Below the pieces are notes generated by a model, which was not told where the DNA came from, did not search any database, and saw only the letters and a list, made by a program, of their open reading frames with translations. A DNA stretch of 64,000 nt from Montifringilla adamsi (Eukaryota; Chordata; Aves; Passeriformes; Passeridae), in NCBI GenBank assembly GCA_017590115.1, contig JAGGNK010010226.1, positions 6,173,732 through 6,237,731 on the forward strand, written 5' to 3'. Below, one piece after another: positions 1 through 13,700 of this stretch. Numbering within the stretch: the stretch's first letter is position 1; the number at the start of each line of letters is the position of its first letter. Position numbers and translations under genes: made by a program.

Positions 1-3000
1 ATTCAAGTACTCACTGCACAGAGAGCTCAGCAAGCTTCTTCCCCCTCCATCGATGGCTCTGAATAACCTTGGCCTCTCCCCAGCTTCACTTTGAAACTTC
101 TCCTTTCCCAGGTGGCCTCCAAAAACCACCTGGCCCCAGCCAGTCCCCTGATCTCCCCTCCCAGCCCGCTCCATGACCTTTCTCTGCCCTTGCCCACAGG
201 GCCCAGTTGGATTCAGCTGGGGCTGATCTACCCCTACCACCCTCCTTACCTGAGTCAAACATGTAGAGAGGAGGGAATGCGCTCAGCAGACAATTTTATC
301 ATGCTGCTAATAATTGGAATTGTTTTAACTGAACAAAACATGCTGCAAAATGAGTAGGCAGTAATGGTAACTATTATCACTTGCACTATTCATGTGCAGT
401 GACAAGGCAGTATGACCTAACTGCAGCTTTCCTGTAGTTCAGCTATTATACACATCACAGCTGTGATTTCCAAGAATGGTCTTGGCAGTTTGGACACGCT
501 GCTGCCAAAAATAATAAGTGAATTGCAAGTTCAGTGTCACAGCCAGCTTTAAACATTAATTCATCCTCTGATTTTGTTTACTAAGATCTAAGATCTCTGC
601 TCCTACTTTTCTGTAATCATAGTCTTCACTAAAAGATGATCTTGGGGATGTGTGCAGGAGGATTCCTTCTCCTAATAGGAATAGATCAAAAATTAAATCA
701 CCCTACCATATAAATGGAGGAGCAAATTCTACATAAAAGCAGAATTAGTATGCTGATTGAAAGCAAAGAAAAAAGAAAACAGCTATATTCCTTATTTAAT
801 AATGGGTGTTCATTACAGTTTTCAAAAGTGTGATCTTGTCTAGCCACACATTATGGTTTAAAAAATGTGATGAAACTCCCCAGGTGTGGGAGTTACAATA
901 TAGACTATCAAGGAAAACAATATATAAACAGATATAAATCAAAACAGAGAAAGGCAATCTATTTCATCATTTACATAGGGCTGCAGTACCTTATGATTTC
1001 TCCCAAATATCATTCACTGTAATATCAGAGATTAGTTTTCTCCATAGAACAGTACTTTTAGAGGCAATCATCTACCAATTAGTATTAATTAAGATCATAA
1101 AAGATGAAGTATTGTATAGGAAGCACCTCTCTAGGGTGAGAAACATTAAAGCATCTGTCTGCTTAATGGGTTGAATCCTGTCTAAGCACTCAAGCCCATC
1201 CTTCTATCAGCAACCACACTCAAGTCTCTTGCATCCTGCACTCAACCTGGTTCTTTTCCTGCTTCCCAGGAGTTTAGAAATGGAGACTGAAACACTGATT
1301 TCAGACATGACACTGCAAGAATTTGGACCATGTTGCACAGTGGATCTCCCGTTTCCAAGTGTTGCTGATTACTTTTAAATTCAAGATTAGAAAATACGTT
1401 CAAGCTAAGGAATCTGTGGGAAGTTGTGAGCTAGGTATATCTATTGATAGGTTTTTCAGGTCAGAAATGGTCTTTCCCCTTCAAAGCAGTCCCATCCTGG
1501 AGATCAGGGTGGTCCACGAACACTGCAAGTGTGTCCTTGGTGCACTTGTTATCAGGGGAAAATGAAAAAAGGAGGGAAACTGGAAAAAGAAACCAGAAAA
1601 CCTACAGATCATAACTGATGATAACAATAGGGAAGGAGATTAAGCACGATCTTTGGTAGGGGAATTTGGGCCATCATCAGCCCTGCAGATAGCATCCAGT
1701 GAGCAACAAAGAGCTGACAACAAATGTCACAGCCCTGAGCCAGCAAGAGGTGACAGAGGGTGCTGATGCCCTCAGTGTCCTGACAGGGAGTCCAGCCCTT
1801 CTGTGGAGAGAGAGGTCAGGGACAGGAGAACAAGGCTCAGGAGAAAGACAGTTCTCATATATACATCTAGTGGAGGAATGGGGTGAAAAGATAGATCAGT
1901 TTATTTGGAGAAGATTCTAGTGTCAAACCCTGTAATTTGGAAGGAGAGCATCAGCCAGCAGGTTGGACTGCATGCTGGGCGGAAAGCAATGAGGAAGATG
2001 AAAAGGAAAAATAACAAAAAGAAGCAGCAGCTAATGGAATCAATTTTTGAAAACGAGCCTAAAGAGTTAGAGAAGCATGTCCCATGTAGAGGTCTAAATG
2101 TGTGTAGGAGGAGAGTGGGGGTGGGAGTTCATGCAGGCAGAATCTGACATCCAATACTGACTCTGTCTATTGTCTAAAGTTGTTGAAGCCCCCTCCTAAA
2201 GAAAGCATGCTTTTGCAGAGATACTATTCTAACAATTTCTTCACTTCAAACACTGAACAAAAGAAATTCAGGAAGAAACTTTTTTAAATCATGATGGAAG
2301 TAAACACTTATACAATTAAAAGGTGACTGTTAAAGCGGGTATCACCTGAGCTTATTTTCGTTTTCTAAATCCAAGAAACAGTGTGAAATCAGAATATAAA
2401 AGAGAGAAAGAGCTCATTGCTAGAAGGTCATTTAAACAAGGAGCTTCTTAAGAGATGTGTACATAAAGTGTATTATGTAATCCCAGTCACTCAGCAGGGT
2501 GTCAGAGACCTCCTCTCTTCACTGATATCCCTCCAGACTGTACCAATACCTGAAACACTGCAAAACACTTATTTATGCTTTTGTATTTTATAGTGATCAC
2601 AAAGAAAAGCCTTCCCTGGTTTCTAGGTGTTGGGAAACAAATCCTACCCAGTTCTGTGAGGCGATCTCTCCTGCAGATGCTGTTATGAGCCCACAGAGCA
2701 GAGTCACAAGCTCTGGGCCTTATTTGCAGCCATGCAATCCCACTGCTCCCTGAAGAGAAAACAACACATGCAATGGAGATCAAAAACACTTAATGGCAGA
2801 GACCCAGGTCCCTAGAGACAAACTAACAGCAGAATAAATGCTCTGAGTCATGAAATAGCCAAAAGGACAACTACTGACGCGAGGTAAAGCAGAAGTCTGA
2901 CAGAGTTTGGGATTTTTGGCATTAGCAAAGAGGTTAAACAGTCAAAAGAAATCTTGTTAAACACCTGTTCCTTGTATTTCCTGCTGTTGCATCCAAATGT

Positions 3001-5848
3001 TATTTAAATTCTGTTCTTTCCTTAATTAGTTTTCAGGTTACAATATCATGTCACCCTCACAGTCAGTACCCTGCTTCTCCTTTTATTCAACCCTTTTATT
3101 GAGATCTGGAGACTCTTGGTGTCTCAGTCCTTCACTTATATGCAAATATATACACAGATATAGATACATCTAATAGCATGTTATGCATTTTCTTCATGAT
3201 CTTCGGTAGCTGATACTTTTTTAACATGCTATTCCTGTGCTTGAGAATGATGAAGACCAATATCTGTAAATGTTAAGACACACAATATAAAAATATTTAC
3301 TTTAAATGCTCAGAACAAAAGTACTCTTAAAAAAAAAATCAGCTGTGTCCTGTTTTCTGCTAACAAGCAGGAGAAAAAGAGGTGAAAAAGGTGCACGGAT
3401 CTCTGGATGCTGAAATTGGCCAGGTCACTTAATCAGGCATCAAACCATTTGGTGTGAACATAAAGAAAGGAGACCTGTAGCTTTCAGTTTTTCCTTCAGT
3501 TTTTGAGAGGGCATGGGTTAAGTCAGGGTGTACCCAGAGGATGAGGAGGAGGACAGGGACAAAGAGAGAAACTTTTGGAAATTCCCTTTGGCTTTTGCCT
3601 GTTCCCTCACACTTTCTCCCTCCCCTTTCCTTCTTCCACTCATGTTTGTTCTCATTTTGAGCAGCCTCCCTTAAAACTCCACTCCTGCTGTCAGCATCCA
3701 GCATTCACCCTGCTTGTACCTACTTTCCTCTCAATATTTCTGGCACATCTGGAACCACCAGCTCTATATTATCATCAATCCTTCCCTTAACCTGCCAAGC
3801 AAATATGTTAGGAGGGAAAAATAAACATAATTATTGAATTCTCATTGCCAAGCTCCTTAAATGTAGTCTTTGCCTGAAATACAGTCTTCATCAGAGTTCA
3901 GCAACACCTTCTTCTTTCAAAAGCATCCATATGCTAGTGGGTTTTGTCAGCAGAAGTCCTCAAGGTCCTGCACTAACCAGCAGTAAATCTTAGTCTGCAG
4001 ATCAGCATCAGCTATAGGCATTCACAATGTAGGCATTACAAACTGTATGCTCAATTCTGCCAGTGCTGGAGCCCCACATCTTCCATTTAGCTGCCCCAGA
4101 AGTGCAGAGTCTCAGTGTGCAGGGAGTCACTCTCCTCCCTCCTGTTTCCCCTAAAACAGCCAGAGCAGGAAATGTGACCTTCCTCCCCATTCTACCACTA
4201 TCCTTCCATCTGACTCCCCTTCCCAAATCTTGGCCAGACCAGACTCTCATCCTTGGGATCAAAGATTTCAATGGTGTCTCCAGCACTGACACACCTTGAG
4301 CGCGTTCTGTCTCAGCTGTTACCATCCCCACTACAAAATCAAGTATTAGCCACTGCAGAGACTTTTCCCACATCAGAAATCCTCTCTGCTCAACTAGCCA
4401 CGTGGGTCCTGTGGTATTTAGGAATAAATCTAATTTCTTAGGCTCTTTGAGCACAAATCATAACCCAATAACAGCATTAGCCACATCCATGCAGACCATG
4501 GCTAGTTATGAGCCATTTGCCACATCTCCAGCATTGCTCATGCAGATTTTCTTCTGTGGAATCCTCCAGACCCTGAAGGTTATGGTTAAGCTGAGGGCTA
4601 GCAAAACCCCCCTTTCTTGCCCAGCACTGCTCCATTGCTGTGCCTTCTTTTCTGTGTCTCTTGCCCTGGCAAAATAGCTTGAGAACAAGCCCAGTAGGGC
4701 AGAACAGAATCTTGGCTCAAGTCACTTCTTCCCAGGCAAAGAAGAGCAGCCATGGGTGCATTTTTCCAAGCCTGCTTCATGTTCCAGTCCCCACAAGCAG
4801 ATCAGATGCTGCCAGAGATGGAGATGGCAGCAGTTGCTAGGAGCAGTTTTGAGGCAGTCACAGTCTCCACAGGAGCCACCCTGGGGCAAGTGCCAGACCT
4901 CCTTTGCATCACATGAAGTGAGATACAACCACGACTATCAGCTGACACATCTCTGTAAACACACAGCCAGGTGTTCTCTTGCATCCTGACAGGTGCCACG
5001 TTGGCTAAGAGAGGCTTCAGACAACAGGGTCTGTCTAAAAACCCTGGGATGTTTCCTGTTTCAATCTCCCAGCTTAGAAGATTTGATATTTTAAGACTAT
5101 TTTCCTCCTGGCTAGCTGAGCTTGCAGCTCTGCCTTAACTCTCCAGTCAGGATAATGAGACATTTGGTTAGACCTCACCACTTCTGACTGAGGTTTTACC
5201 TTGCTCCAACACTGGAAACTATTTTAAGAGGTGGGAGGAGGGTTTTTAGGAAAGGGAAGCATTGCTTATGATTGAAAAGTAAGCAGTTCTGTCTTCAGAA
5301 GCCAAGGGGGAGGATGTGAGCCTGAAGTTTAGGACAGGAAAATAATGAGATTAAGCACTTATCTGCCTTTTCATTACACATCCAGCTTTCTTAAAGATGT
5401 TTTTTTCTCTGAGGGAATCTGAATATGAAACTCTGAGATGTTCTGCACATTTCCTCTTTACCTCACAGCTTTTATCTGAATTTTTGCAGTATCAAATCTT
5501 GGCTTCAGATTCTTGAACTGTCCATAAACAATAGTGGAAAATTTATGGTGGAGCAAGCACAATAGAATTCTCATAAGAATATAAAAGAAAATATTCTATT
5601 ACTCCCCCAAAGGTGCTCTGTGTGCACTTTGATATTTTCAATATAAAACTGATTATCTGATCTTCTGCATGAACAGTGTGTACTTAAAATCAATAGCATT
5701 TTTCCATTTTAAAACGTTCAGATTTTGAAGACTGGTCTTTCTCCTACCTGTACATTCCTGTCATTTGCAATGTAAAGGGATGTTGAGGACAATGAAAAAT
5801 TTGTTTTGTGTTTGCTGTTGTCATTCTCTGACTTCTCCTTGCTTACTC
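1..5848. other. Gene-free unique DNA, left end
   Basis: No gene or recognisable repeat is seen in this stretch. Open frames are 60-148 codons, occur on both strands and overlap each other (notably at 4.0-5.0 kb, where the composition is more GC-rich and stops are therefore rarer). Several of them start at GTG, TTG or CTG rather than ATG. None resembles a family I know. The only points of note are a CNE-like patch at 280-570 and purine-rich sequence at 1970-2040. The best reading is intergenic or intronic DNA. Confidence 0.7.
280..570. promoter_or_regulatory. Candidate conserved non-coding element (enhancer-like)
   Basis: An AT-rich, low-CpG block without simple repeats. It packs homeodomain-type cores (TAATAATTGG near 307-316 and ATTAAT near 556) around a perfect 14-bp palindrome at 454-467 centred on an E-box, CAGCTG (458-463), flanked by CA/TG to give a bHLH-type CACAGCTGTG. 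This texture is typical of vertebrate developmental enhancers. Assignment rests only on motif texture; no conservation could be measured, so this is inference. Confidence 0.2.
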
Positions 5849-5922
5849 TCTGTCCTTGCCTCTGGCAGGGGGGTTGGAACTCGATGATTTCTGAGGAACC
5901 CAAGCCATTCTAGGATTCTACT
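5849..5922 (+). mobile_element. CR1 LINE, 3' end fragment
   Basis: A 5'-truncated CR1 non-LTR retrotransposon in plus orientation. The block GGGGGGTTGGAACTCGATGA at 5869-5888 is the diagnostic CR1 3' UTR segment. It is followed by a degenerate copy of the conserved run leading to the octamer tail (CCATTCTAGGATTCTA at 5905-5920). Avian CR1s end in such ATTCTATG-like octamers rather than poly-A and usually survive only as short 3' ends. Roughly 75 bp are retained, with several substitutions from the family pattern as I know it. The left edge is approximate; the subfamily cannot be assigned by eye. Confidence 0.8.
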
Positions 5923-8900
5923 GAATGTCCTGTTCATTAGTAGGACAGGCAGGAAATGTGATGCCATTGGTATTTGTCTGCTCTGAAAAACATCTACCAC
6001 TCCTTGACAGATTGTGTGGATTTTTCCATTAAGAAAGGAACACATTTACTTGCTTCTTTAAAAAAGGACTTTCACCCATTGCTGCTACCTACAGCTTCTT
6101 TAAGGCGGGTACTTAAATACTCAGAAGTTTTAGGTCCTAAAAGTTCCTAACAAGCTGAAAACACTTCTGCAGGTCTTGTACTCAGATCCGTATCTCCCCC
6201 TCTCCCTTCTCTTTCCCTATTGTTAGATGCTTGGTTTCTCAGAAGTGCTCTACATGGTGAATTGATGAGCTCTATCTTGAAAATTCCCAACTTTTCTGTA
6301 ATATACATCTTCTCCAGAGAACTGGCAAGCCTAAAAAGTTTAGCTGCAAATACGTCAGCCTGAACCAAAGAGGCGCAGATTGAAGGCAGTGACTCACTAG
6401 CTCACGATGGAGTGCACTCAGCTTTTTCCCACATTAAACAGTTCTAGGAGAAAAAGTTGTGGGGCTGGAGGCTATTTTGGGGTTTTTGCTTATGTGTAGA
6501 CTTCTGTTCTGGTACAAAACGAAGTAAACCTAGTAAACCTTTTTCACAATTCCTTAGTCTATCACCCATTTTTTCTTGGAATTTGCCAATATAGGCTCAA
6601 GTGCAAGATACCCCCACCAACTCCACGAAGGAAGGAAGAATGTTTCTCTAGAGAGAGCAATATAACAAATGTGCACATTTATTTAAGCCTAGAGAAACTG
6701 GATGAGGTACAAGTGACCATCCTTAACTTTGAAAACTTATCTGGTTTCTGATCCATAGTGAAAGAGAGCACTGGCAAATTTCAAATCTTTCCACAGAGAA
6801 TGGGCAACAGATAGTGCAGCTATCTCTGCAACTGGAGCAAATGAAAAATAAAGTGGTTTCACTCACAGCAAAAGTCAAGCCATTAAGAATTTGCAGCCTG
6901 TAGTTGGAGAGGGGTGAATGAATGTTTTTGTCTCATAATAAATAATAGCAGCAATGGTCTGTGACTTACACTGGAATACAGTAATTACCATGCTGAATAG
7001 TATGGTACCTCACCTTTAATCAAAAACAGGCAGAGCACTAAACTGGCCACCCTGGGCTGGAAAAGGACAAGGGAGAGAAAGGCATTTTCTACATTTGGTA
7101 CTAGAAACTGAACTGTGTGGTTTTCAAGCCCTAGTACATCATTTTAAAGCTAAACCCTACTGTGAAGCATGGGCACTTTTTAATGCATAGAAAGATATGG
7201 TTTAGTACACGACTCGGCAAAAGATTTTGGAGAGCTTGTCCCTGAAAATGTTGTAGAAAAATCTAGAAATCTTTACCTAAATCTGTGGTCTCTCTGCTTG
7301 ATTTTTTTTTTTTTTAATTCCAAATGCAAAAGAAAGCTGGCTATTTCTCCCTCCACTGTCTTTTAAAGAGAAATGCAATTACTTTTGAACAACTTTCAGG
7401 TACAAAGCCAAAATAAAGAGTACACAGCATTTTCAAAATTCCTTTATTTCTATGGCATTAAATATTTATTTCTTCATAAAAGAAGTCCTACTTTTTCCTC
7501 ATTTAATTACAAACCTCTCTACAATGTTCTCAAATACATCAACAGAAAACACTATACATGCAGAAAGTTAGAAGTGATTTATAACTACATATTAAAATTA
7601 TGTGCTTGAGATGTAATCTCAGCCAGGCTGCCAGTGAATTTCCCTAAACAGATCCAGCTTTTGGATACTTAAAGCTTAAAGATTGGAGTGCTGAAACAAA
7701 ATGTAATTTAGCAGAATGGAGAGCAATTCTTTGACTGCACATCACCATTAAACACATCTGTTTCAAAAGGTACCTCTGACAGCAGCATCCTTTGGAGCTG
7801 CATTCATCAGGGCCTCACAAACACCAGCCAGTTTTGAAAATATTGTGTGAAAGTTGAGATTCTTAAATTTAATTTAATTGAAAACAGCAGTGAAGAATAA
7901 TATAAAAATTTATGTTAGGTCTACAGGCCTTCTCTGGAAGAAAAATATAATCAAATACCTTTACTGGCTCCCTGCTGTATCCATCACCAATTCTGTGTTT
8001 CACAGCTAGAGCTCTTCCCCATCAACTCTTCCAGCAGAAGCACCTGCATCAGGAAGAAAGGAGTTAAACAGTCTCAACATGTTTCTGTAAGCCAGCGTGG
8101 TGTCCAGAACCCTCAGAGTAAAGATGAATCAACACCAAAGTTGTCTGTCTCCAAAGGGGTGCCAAGCCACTGATAAATCTTATGGCAAGATTCCCTTTCA
8201 TTTTCCAAGAACTTTGTCTCTTTTAAGTCTTGCATCACCAATAGCTATACTTTAAAAGACAGTGACTGTTTCAGGAAAGTTTGAGCCATGTGATAACTTT
8301 GCTGAAAGAATGTTACACAGGACTGAAGGGCTGCCTGCTCTAGAGACATGACCTTTTGATATGTAAGACATTTGTCTGTGGAAGAGAATGCACACAGCCC
8401 GTTGTACCAGTCCAGAAACAATATACATATTCTTTGAATCCCATACTTAGTTGTCTGGCTGTTAATCCCCATTTTTCCTCACCAGAAGTGCCCTGATTGA
8501 GTGATTAAATGACAAGAAAATGAACCCATTTTAACAACAGAGCTTTTGCAGAGAGACACTGGTGTACATCATGAACTTAGATGACCAAGAACCAGCAGGT
8601 TACATCAAAAGTCTATTAATACAGACAAAAATGTTATTTGCCTTTAATTCTCAGACTGAGGCATTTCATTATTTCCTTAAGTAAGTCACGGATTGTTCTC
8701 TAAATGACTTTGAAAAAGACATTTTTATCACCAAAACGAGAGCCCAAAATTTGTCATGAGAGACAGACAGAGATGTGGAATTGTGGTTATAACTTTGTTG
8801 GCAGAGAAGGTAGTTGTACTGCATATTTCTTTATTAATTAAACATACCTTCTCCTTGAAAGTAGAGTTCAGGCTTTATTTTCAGTCTTAATCCAGAAATC

Positions 8901-9699
8901 ATCCTTTTCAGATTCCTGATCTGTCAAGGTTTGACAGACAAGTCCTGAAAATTGTGACAAAACTCTGTGCTTTCCATTACAAGTCTGAAGATAATTCATA
9001 TCACTCCAGCTCATCTTTACCACTTTTTGGAACCCTTGAGTCACTTCTGACCTTGTTGCAAGGCCTGAAGAATGTAGCATTGGTTTTTTAAAGTAGATGA
9101 AGGGGCATCTTCATTAAATTTCCTCTACTTATGTGACTCACTGAGGAATTATCCATACAGAAGAGGGTAAAGCAACTCTGACTACTTGGCCTTCCTTATT
9201 GTGTCCTATCTCCTCAGGCTTCAACCTTTCAAAGAATGCTAGGGCTAGAGTAAATTGTCTTTTCAAGTACTTCACAGCCCTAGATGGGAACTTACAGGTC
9301 CTTTATGATCCAACATTCATTTCCACAAGAAAAGTTCTCTCAGTCATGGTTAATCAATGCCTGGGAACCTAAATGGTTATAAATATTGTATCCATTACTT
9401 GGATTTATGGTTCATAATTGATTCATCCCCAAGCAAAAGAGCGGGGAACACATGCTGACATAATTCTGTTGTAATTATGTCACTTAAATTATGTAATTCC
9501 TTAACCTTACTAGCCAAACTGGTGCTGGTTTGACATTAAGCAGTGGGAATGCTCACAGATGGTGAGAGCTTGCTCAGCCACTGCTACTTCCACACTTGTG
9601 TGGTGTATGTGAGGATACAGTGACTCAGTTTACAGTTTAATACAAACAACAAAAAAAATCTGTTGAGGAGAAAGAAACAATCCCACAAGTGTAGTCTGC

Positions 9700-9724
9700 T
9701 TTTTTTCTTTTTTTTTTTTTTTTT
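9700..9724. repeat. Poly-T tract
   Basis: A T-run interrupted once by C (T6-7, C, then 17 T at 9708-9724). It is a low-complexity homopolymer with no retrocopy attached on either side that I can recognise. Confidence 0.9.
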
Positions 9725-10739
9725 GAGTTAAAAGTTTCCTTGAGTTAAAAGATTCCTCTTTTCATCTTCACACTCCTTTGTGCATTATGAGCCAACTAAC
9801 TTTATGTAGTCCTCATGGCAGAAATGGGTCTTTAGGAACAGTAAAGAAACCAGTCTTTCATCCTGTTCAACAGCCAACAATTTTCCCTTGCCATAAGATG
9901 AGGACAGATGTGGGAGGCAGGCTAAGTTCCTGGAGCAGGAGAGGCAGGCACAAAGCATCCACAGCCTAATCAAGACTGGCCAGGCAATCTCATCTTTGTG
10001 CTTCTCCTGCCCAGCCCTCCTTTAAATCCTCATCTGCAATTAGTGATGACATGTTTCTAATCCTCTTCATACAAGCCATCAGAGGATTGTAACTTCATAT
10101 GGGAAATGTCAGGGGAAAAAAATACAGAACAAGAATCCTTCCTTCTTACAAAAGCACTCAATAGCGAAGAAGGAGGAACTAAAAATAAAAAACAGACTGC
10201 AAGGGAAGTTTGTTTAGAACTAAATAACTCCAGAAAAACAACTGGGCTTTTGCCCAGCTCATTGCTGTTCCTTTGTAGGACTGAGATTTTGTTTGAGGGT
10301 GCAGTTTATGCCTGCAAAATTTCATACTGAAGTAGTTGCACTTGTGAGTAGGTATTATCCTCTTTAGGTAATAAAAGAAATAATTATAACAATCAGATTT
10401 GTTTCTAGAATTGAACAGTAGCTTAAAAACCGTCAACAAGGATTACTCACAAAACCAACCATCCTACATATTTAACTCTTTGTTTTGCTGCCACTTTCTA
10501 GATTGAAAATGTTTCTTTTAATTTTATGGCAATGGAAACTGGAAAGGGACAGTTTATTTATACACAGATGATGTCATATAATGCTTCACCCTCAGCAATA
10601 TTTATCATACTCAGATAAATGTTATTATTATCATCACCACCATCATTCCTATACAGAGGAAATACATTTTGAACACATTTCTCTTTTTTCCCACTTGTGG
10701 CAGGGAGTTTTTGACATTTGAGCACTGATTCTTTCTTCC

Positions 10740-10910
10740 TATTTTATGCATTTGCCCTCTGGCCATTGTCAACCCCTGCAGTCTGAATAATGAATTCCTC
10801 TTTATTGCACTGTCAGTGTGCTGTCATTATTGCAGACTTCTTCTCCTCTGGAAGGCTGTTTTGGAAGTTATTTCCGAAAAGATATACTACGTATGTGTTT
10901 GGGGATTTAT
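10740..10910. promoter_or_regulatory. Candidate conserved non-coding element
   Basis: A repeat-free block with closely spaced ATTA/TAAT-type cores (AATAATGAATTC near 10785-10797, TTTATTGCACTGTCAG near 10801-10816, GTCATTATTGCAG near 10823-10835). These resemble homeodomain and SOX-type sites. No open frame or splice pair explains it. This call is inference from texture only. Confidence 0.15.
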
Positions 10911-11850
10911 AGGACTGTACTGATCCATCATTTTCTGGAACATCTGATGCAGCCACTGTAAATTTAAAGAAAAAGAGAATTCTCATCCAGCTATGGATGT
11001 CAAGCCATTCCAGGGAGTATTATCTGCTTCTAACTCCTTGCTACTTTTGTACAGGAAACACAAACTCAGCTCATGATCACAGAGAGATTTCTGTTTGCCT
11101 TTGCAGTAAGATTGTCATTTTCTTTATGCCACCTTCACTTCCTGCTGCCTCTTGAGAAGACAAAAACTTGTGTGTGATCTTGAACTTAGATCTTCTGCAT
11201 GATAGGAAATGATGCTGCCAGCTGAGCCTTTAAAACAGCTGTTAGATTCATGGAAAGCTGTTTTTCTTCCCTAATTATCCTAGGAAAAGGTACCATTTCA
11301 AAAAGTCTTATTTAGTATCCTCCACATGGTAAGAAAGTCACTTTTTTTCTTCTTATGGAATTATTGCAGGTGCTATTTTAAACCACAAGAAAAGCTTTTC
11401 TTCCACATGTTTCACGAGATTTTTCGCATTGTGTTTCACAGGACCAAAGCCCTCATAATATCAATGTTTTTGCTAAGAAAGGAGGGTTGGAATTGATAGT
11501 TCTGGGTTTTGGTTACTGGCAGACTTCAACCTGCATAATAAATGTTTGCACTTGAAGTACAAGTACCATGAGGCTTGAGAAGCAATGGAAACATAGATGT
11601 GTTTCAGAGATGGAAGCAGGTCCAGAATTTCTTCTGCTGGACCACCTTCCTAGAGGAAGCTGCTGCCATAGAGAAACTGAGACTGATGGGATTTTGAGCA
11701 GATGTGAAATTATTTTATATTGGGTAAAAAGAGGTTTGGGTTTTGTTCAAAATATTAAGTCCTCATACGTACAAAACAACTGCAAATCTTTTAAAAGCTT
11801 GGCTTCAGTTTATTAAACAAAACAGAGAGTTAATAGGACTTGGGGTAATT

Positions 11851-11875
11851 CCCCCCCCCCTTTTTTTTTTTTTTT
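11851..11875. repeat. C10-T15 mononucleotide tract
   Basis: Ten C (11851-11860) run directly into fifteen T (11861-11875). It is a simple polypyrimidine tract, likely length-polymorphic. Confidence 0.9.
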
Positions 11876-12189
11876 GTTTATGTGGGAATGTGGTACCATA
11901 ATAAAAATTACTCTAATTGTAATTTACCTATCAGTAGTTCCAAAAATCCTTATTTCTACAGTTTTGTAATGCCTTCTTCTCTGTCTTTGGCTGCATTTAG
12001 CACTACTCTAAACCCAGCCTCACTTAACTCATTGAACATTACCTGGGTTTTTTTCTGATGCATAAAAGAAAGCATAAATCCATATGAACATTGCTTTCCA
12101 GCTAGGTAAGATTTATATTGGAGATGTCTGTTCAGTTCCTGTGCTGATCCTCTAGGTCCAGGGTGCTTACATTTTAATTAAGCTGAAAA

Positions 12190-12232
12190 TGATAAGGTAA
12201 TGATAATGAAATTATAATGATAATGATAAATG
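12190..12232. repeat. Degenerate (TAATGA/GATAAT)n simple repeat
   Basis: Repeated TGATAATGA units with interruptions form an AT-rich imperfect hexanucleotide repeat of about 43 bp. No gene content is seen here, although a 90-codon frame begins inside it. Confidence 0.7.
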
Positions 12233-13498
12233 AAGAGGTAAAACATCCATCCATACAGCTGTATCATCAACAAGGACTCCCACATCCTTCCCGTTCAGAC
12301 AAGGTCTTCACAAGAGCTTGTAGGCAGCTTGCAAATCTCCCTGCACAGGAGTGGCTGGCAGCACTCCACACAAGATGTCAGGGAGCAAATAGTGATCTAA
12401 GCAGCCAGGGGGCCTCCAGATCCCCTTCAGAGGTCACTCTCCCCATTCAGACAGGAATTAAGTCATTGGATGGCAGTGCCAACAATTAAATTCTTGACTC
12501 TGTAACCACATGCATGTCAGAAATATTCCCTTTTGCATTAGAGGACCAGGAGAGAAATAAGGAATGTAATGCAAAAGAGCTGTGTTGAGATGAAGATAAA
12601 AATGTGAAGACGCAAAAGCTGAAAAAGAAGAGAAAGGGAAAAGGATAGACTGCAGGGGTGAGGCATGTACCAAAAAGACATTAAGTTTGTAAAGAAACAG
12701 AGACTTCTTATTTGTTAGAAAAGCCAAATAAAATCTCTGAGGTATTTAGGTGCTGCCTAAATGTTCTGATACTTAAAACTTCTTACCTGGGAATAAAGGT
12801 GCAAGATCTCAAACAAGAACTAAAGCCAGCTTTCACCCCTTAAGATGGAAATCCTTCTGAGCATTTTAAGATAACCCTAAAATTATCCCAGCTCTTGTGC
12901 ACTCCTGCAGTCTCATTCAGAACAGAGCTTTGCTACATTTGAAGGAGCGTGTTGAGAGAAAAGGATGGAGGCAATGATTACACCAACTTCCAAACAAAAC
13001 CAGAAAAAAGGGCTACTCTGCCTGTACCTCTGTCAGTTACTGTGGTCATCTGGTGGATGCTCAACGAGATACAGCAAAGTGGATCATTATGTCCTGAGTG
13101 CTGCCTATTCCCATGGCAGGTCATGCTGGCCCCTCTGCATTCTGTCCTTGCCTAGAAAGAGAAATCTGAATTACAAAGGAGAGCAGGGAAAAACAGAGCA
13201 CAGGCACTCATTTTACTTTTTAAACTCTGTTATTACTGCCAATAAGTTACATTTTGAAGGTTAATGTTCTGTACTAAGCAGGAGACCTAATTTTTGAAAA
13301 ATGTCTTATGTCTACCAGTGGCATGGGTACAAAAGTATAAAAGCTTTTACTTGCCCAATTTTTTGCAAAACGTGCAGCACTGATGTTGTAACTCATGATT
13401 TTCTGGGTGCTCTCACCTTCAGCAATAATGAAACCAGAACTTCCCAAAGTTGCCCTGACAACCTCAAGAAGCCACATCACCTACCATCCTAGCCTATT

Positions 13499-13700
13499 CC
13501 ACAGAATCATAGAATCAGTAAGACTGGAAAAGAACTCCAAGATCATCAAATCCAAACCTTGACCAAACACCACCTTTTCAACTAAACCACAGCACTAATT
13601 GCCACATCCAGTCATTTCTTTTACACCTCCAGGGATATTAGCCATAATGCCAACAAACATGTCTGTAACCACCCTCAAAACCTGCCCCAGAACACTCTGA
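13499..13700 (-). mobile_element. CR1 LINE, 3' end fragment
   Basis: Read on the plus strand, the element starts with the reverse complement of the CR1 octamer tail (two AGAATCA-type octamers at 13503-13518). It continues through GATCATCAAATCCAAACC (13541-13558), the reverse complement of the 3' UTR signature, into the ORF2-proximal segment with CACCTCCAGGGAT (13624-13636). The insertion is therefore in minus orientation and 5'-truncated. The first 140 bp follow the CR1 pattern closely. Beyond about 13640 similarity fades, so the right edge is approximate. With two octamers still recognisable, it looks younger than the fragment at 34.5 kb. Confidence 0.9.

Larger units (their letters stand above)
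5925..13498. other. Gene-free unique DNA
   Basis: No supportable gene. The stretch holds a poly-T tract at 9700-9724, a C10T15 tract at 11851-11875 and degenerate (TAATGA)n-type sequence at 12190-12232. AT-rich patches at 9.4-9.56 kb and 10.56-10.95 kb have an enhancer-like texture. Frames of 60-90 codons lie on both strands without codon bias or recognisable motifs. Confidence 0.65.

Noticed and set aside
1958..1990. CAGGTTGGACTGCATGCTGGG, like a CR1 3' UTR word
   Set aside because: Neither the segment before nor the octamer tail after it is present.
4008..4999. Dense overlapping frames on both strands
   Set aside because: They shadow one another in a GC-richer patch with few stops. Several lack ATG starts, and none looks like a known protein.
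9240..9330. Possible CR1 tail (CTAGATGGG...AGGTCCTTTATGATCCAAC)
   Set aside because: Partial word similarity to the CR1 3' UTR, but no octamer tail and the GTTGGAA core is missing.
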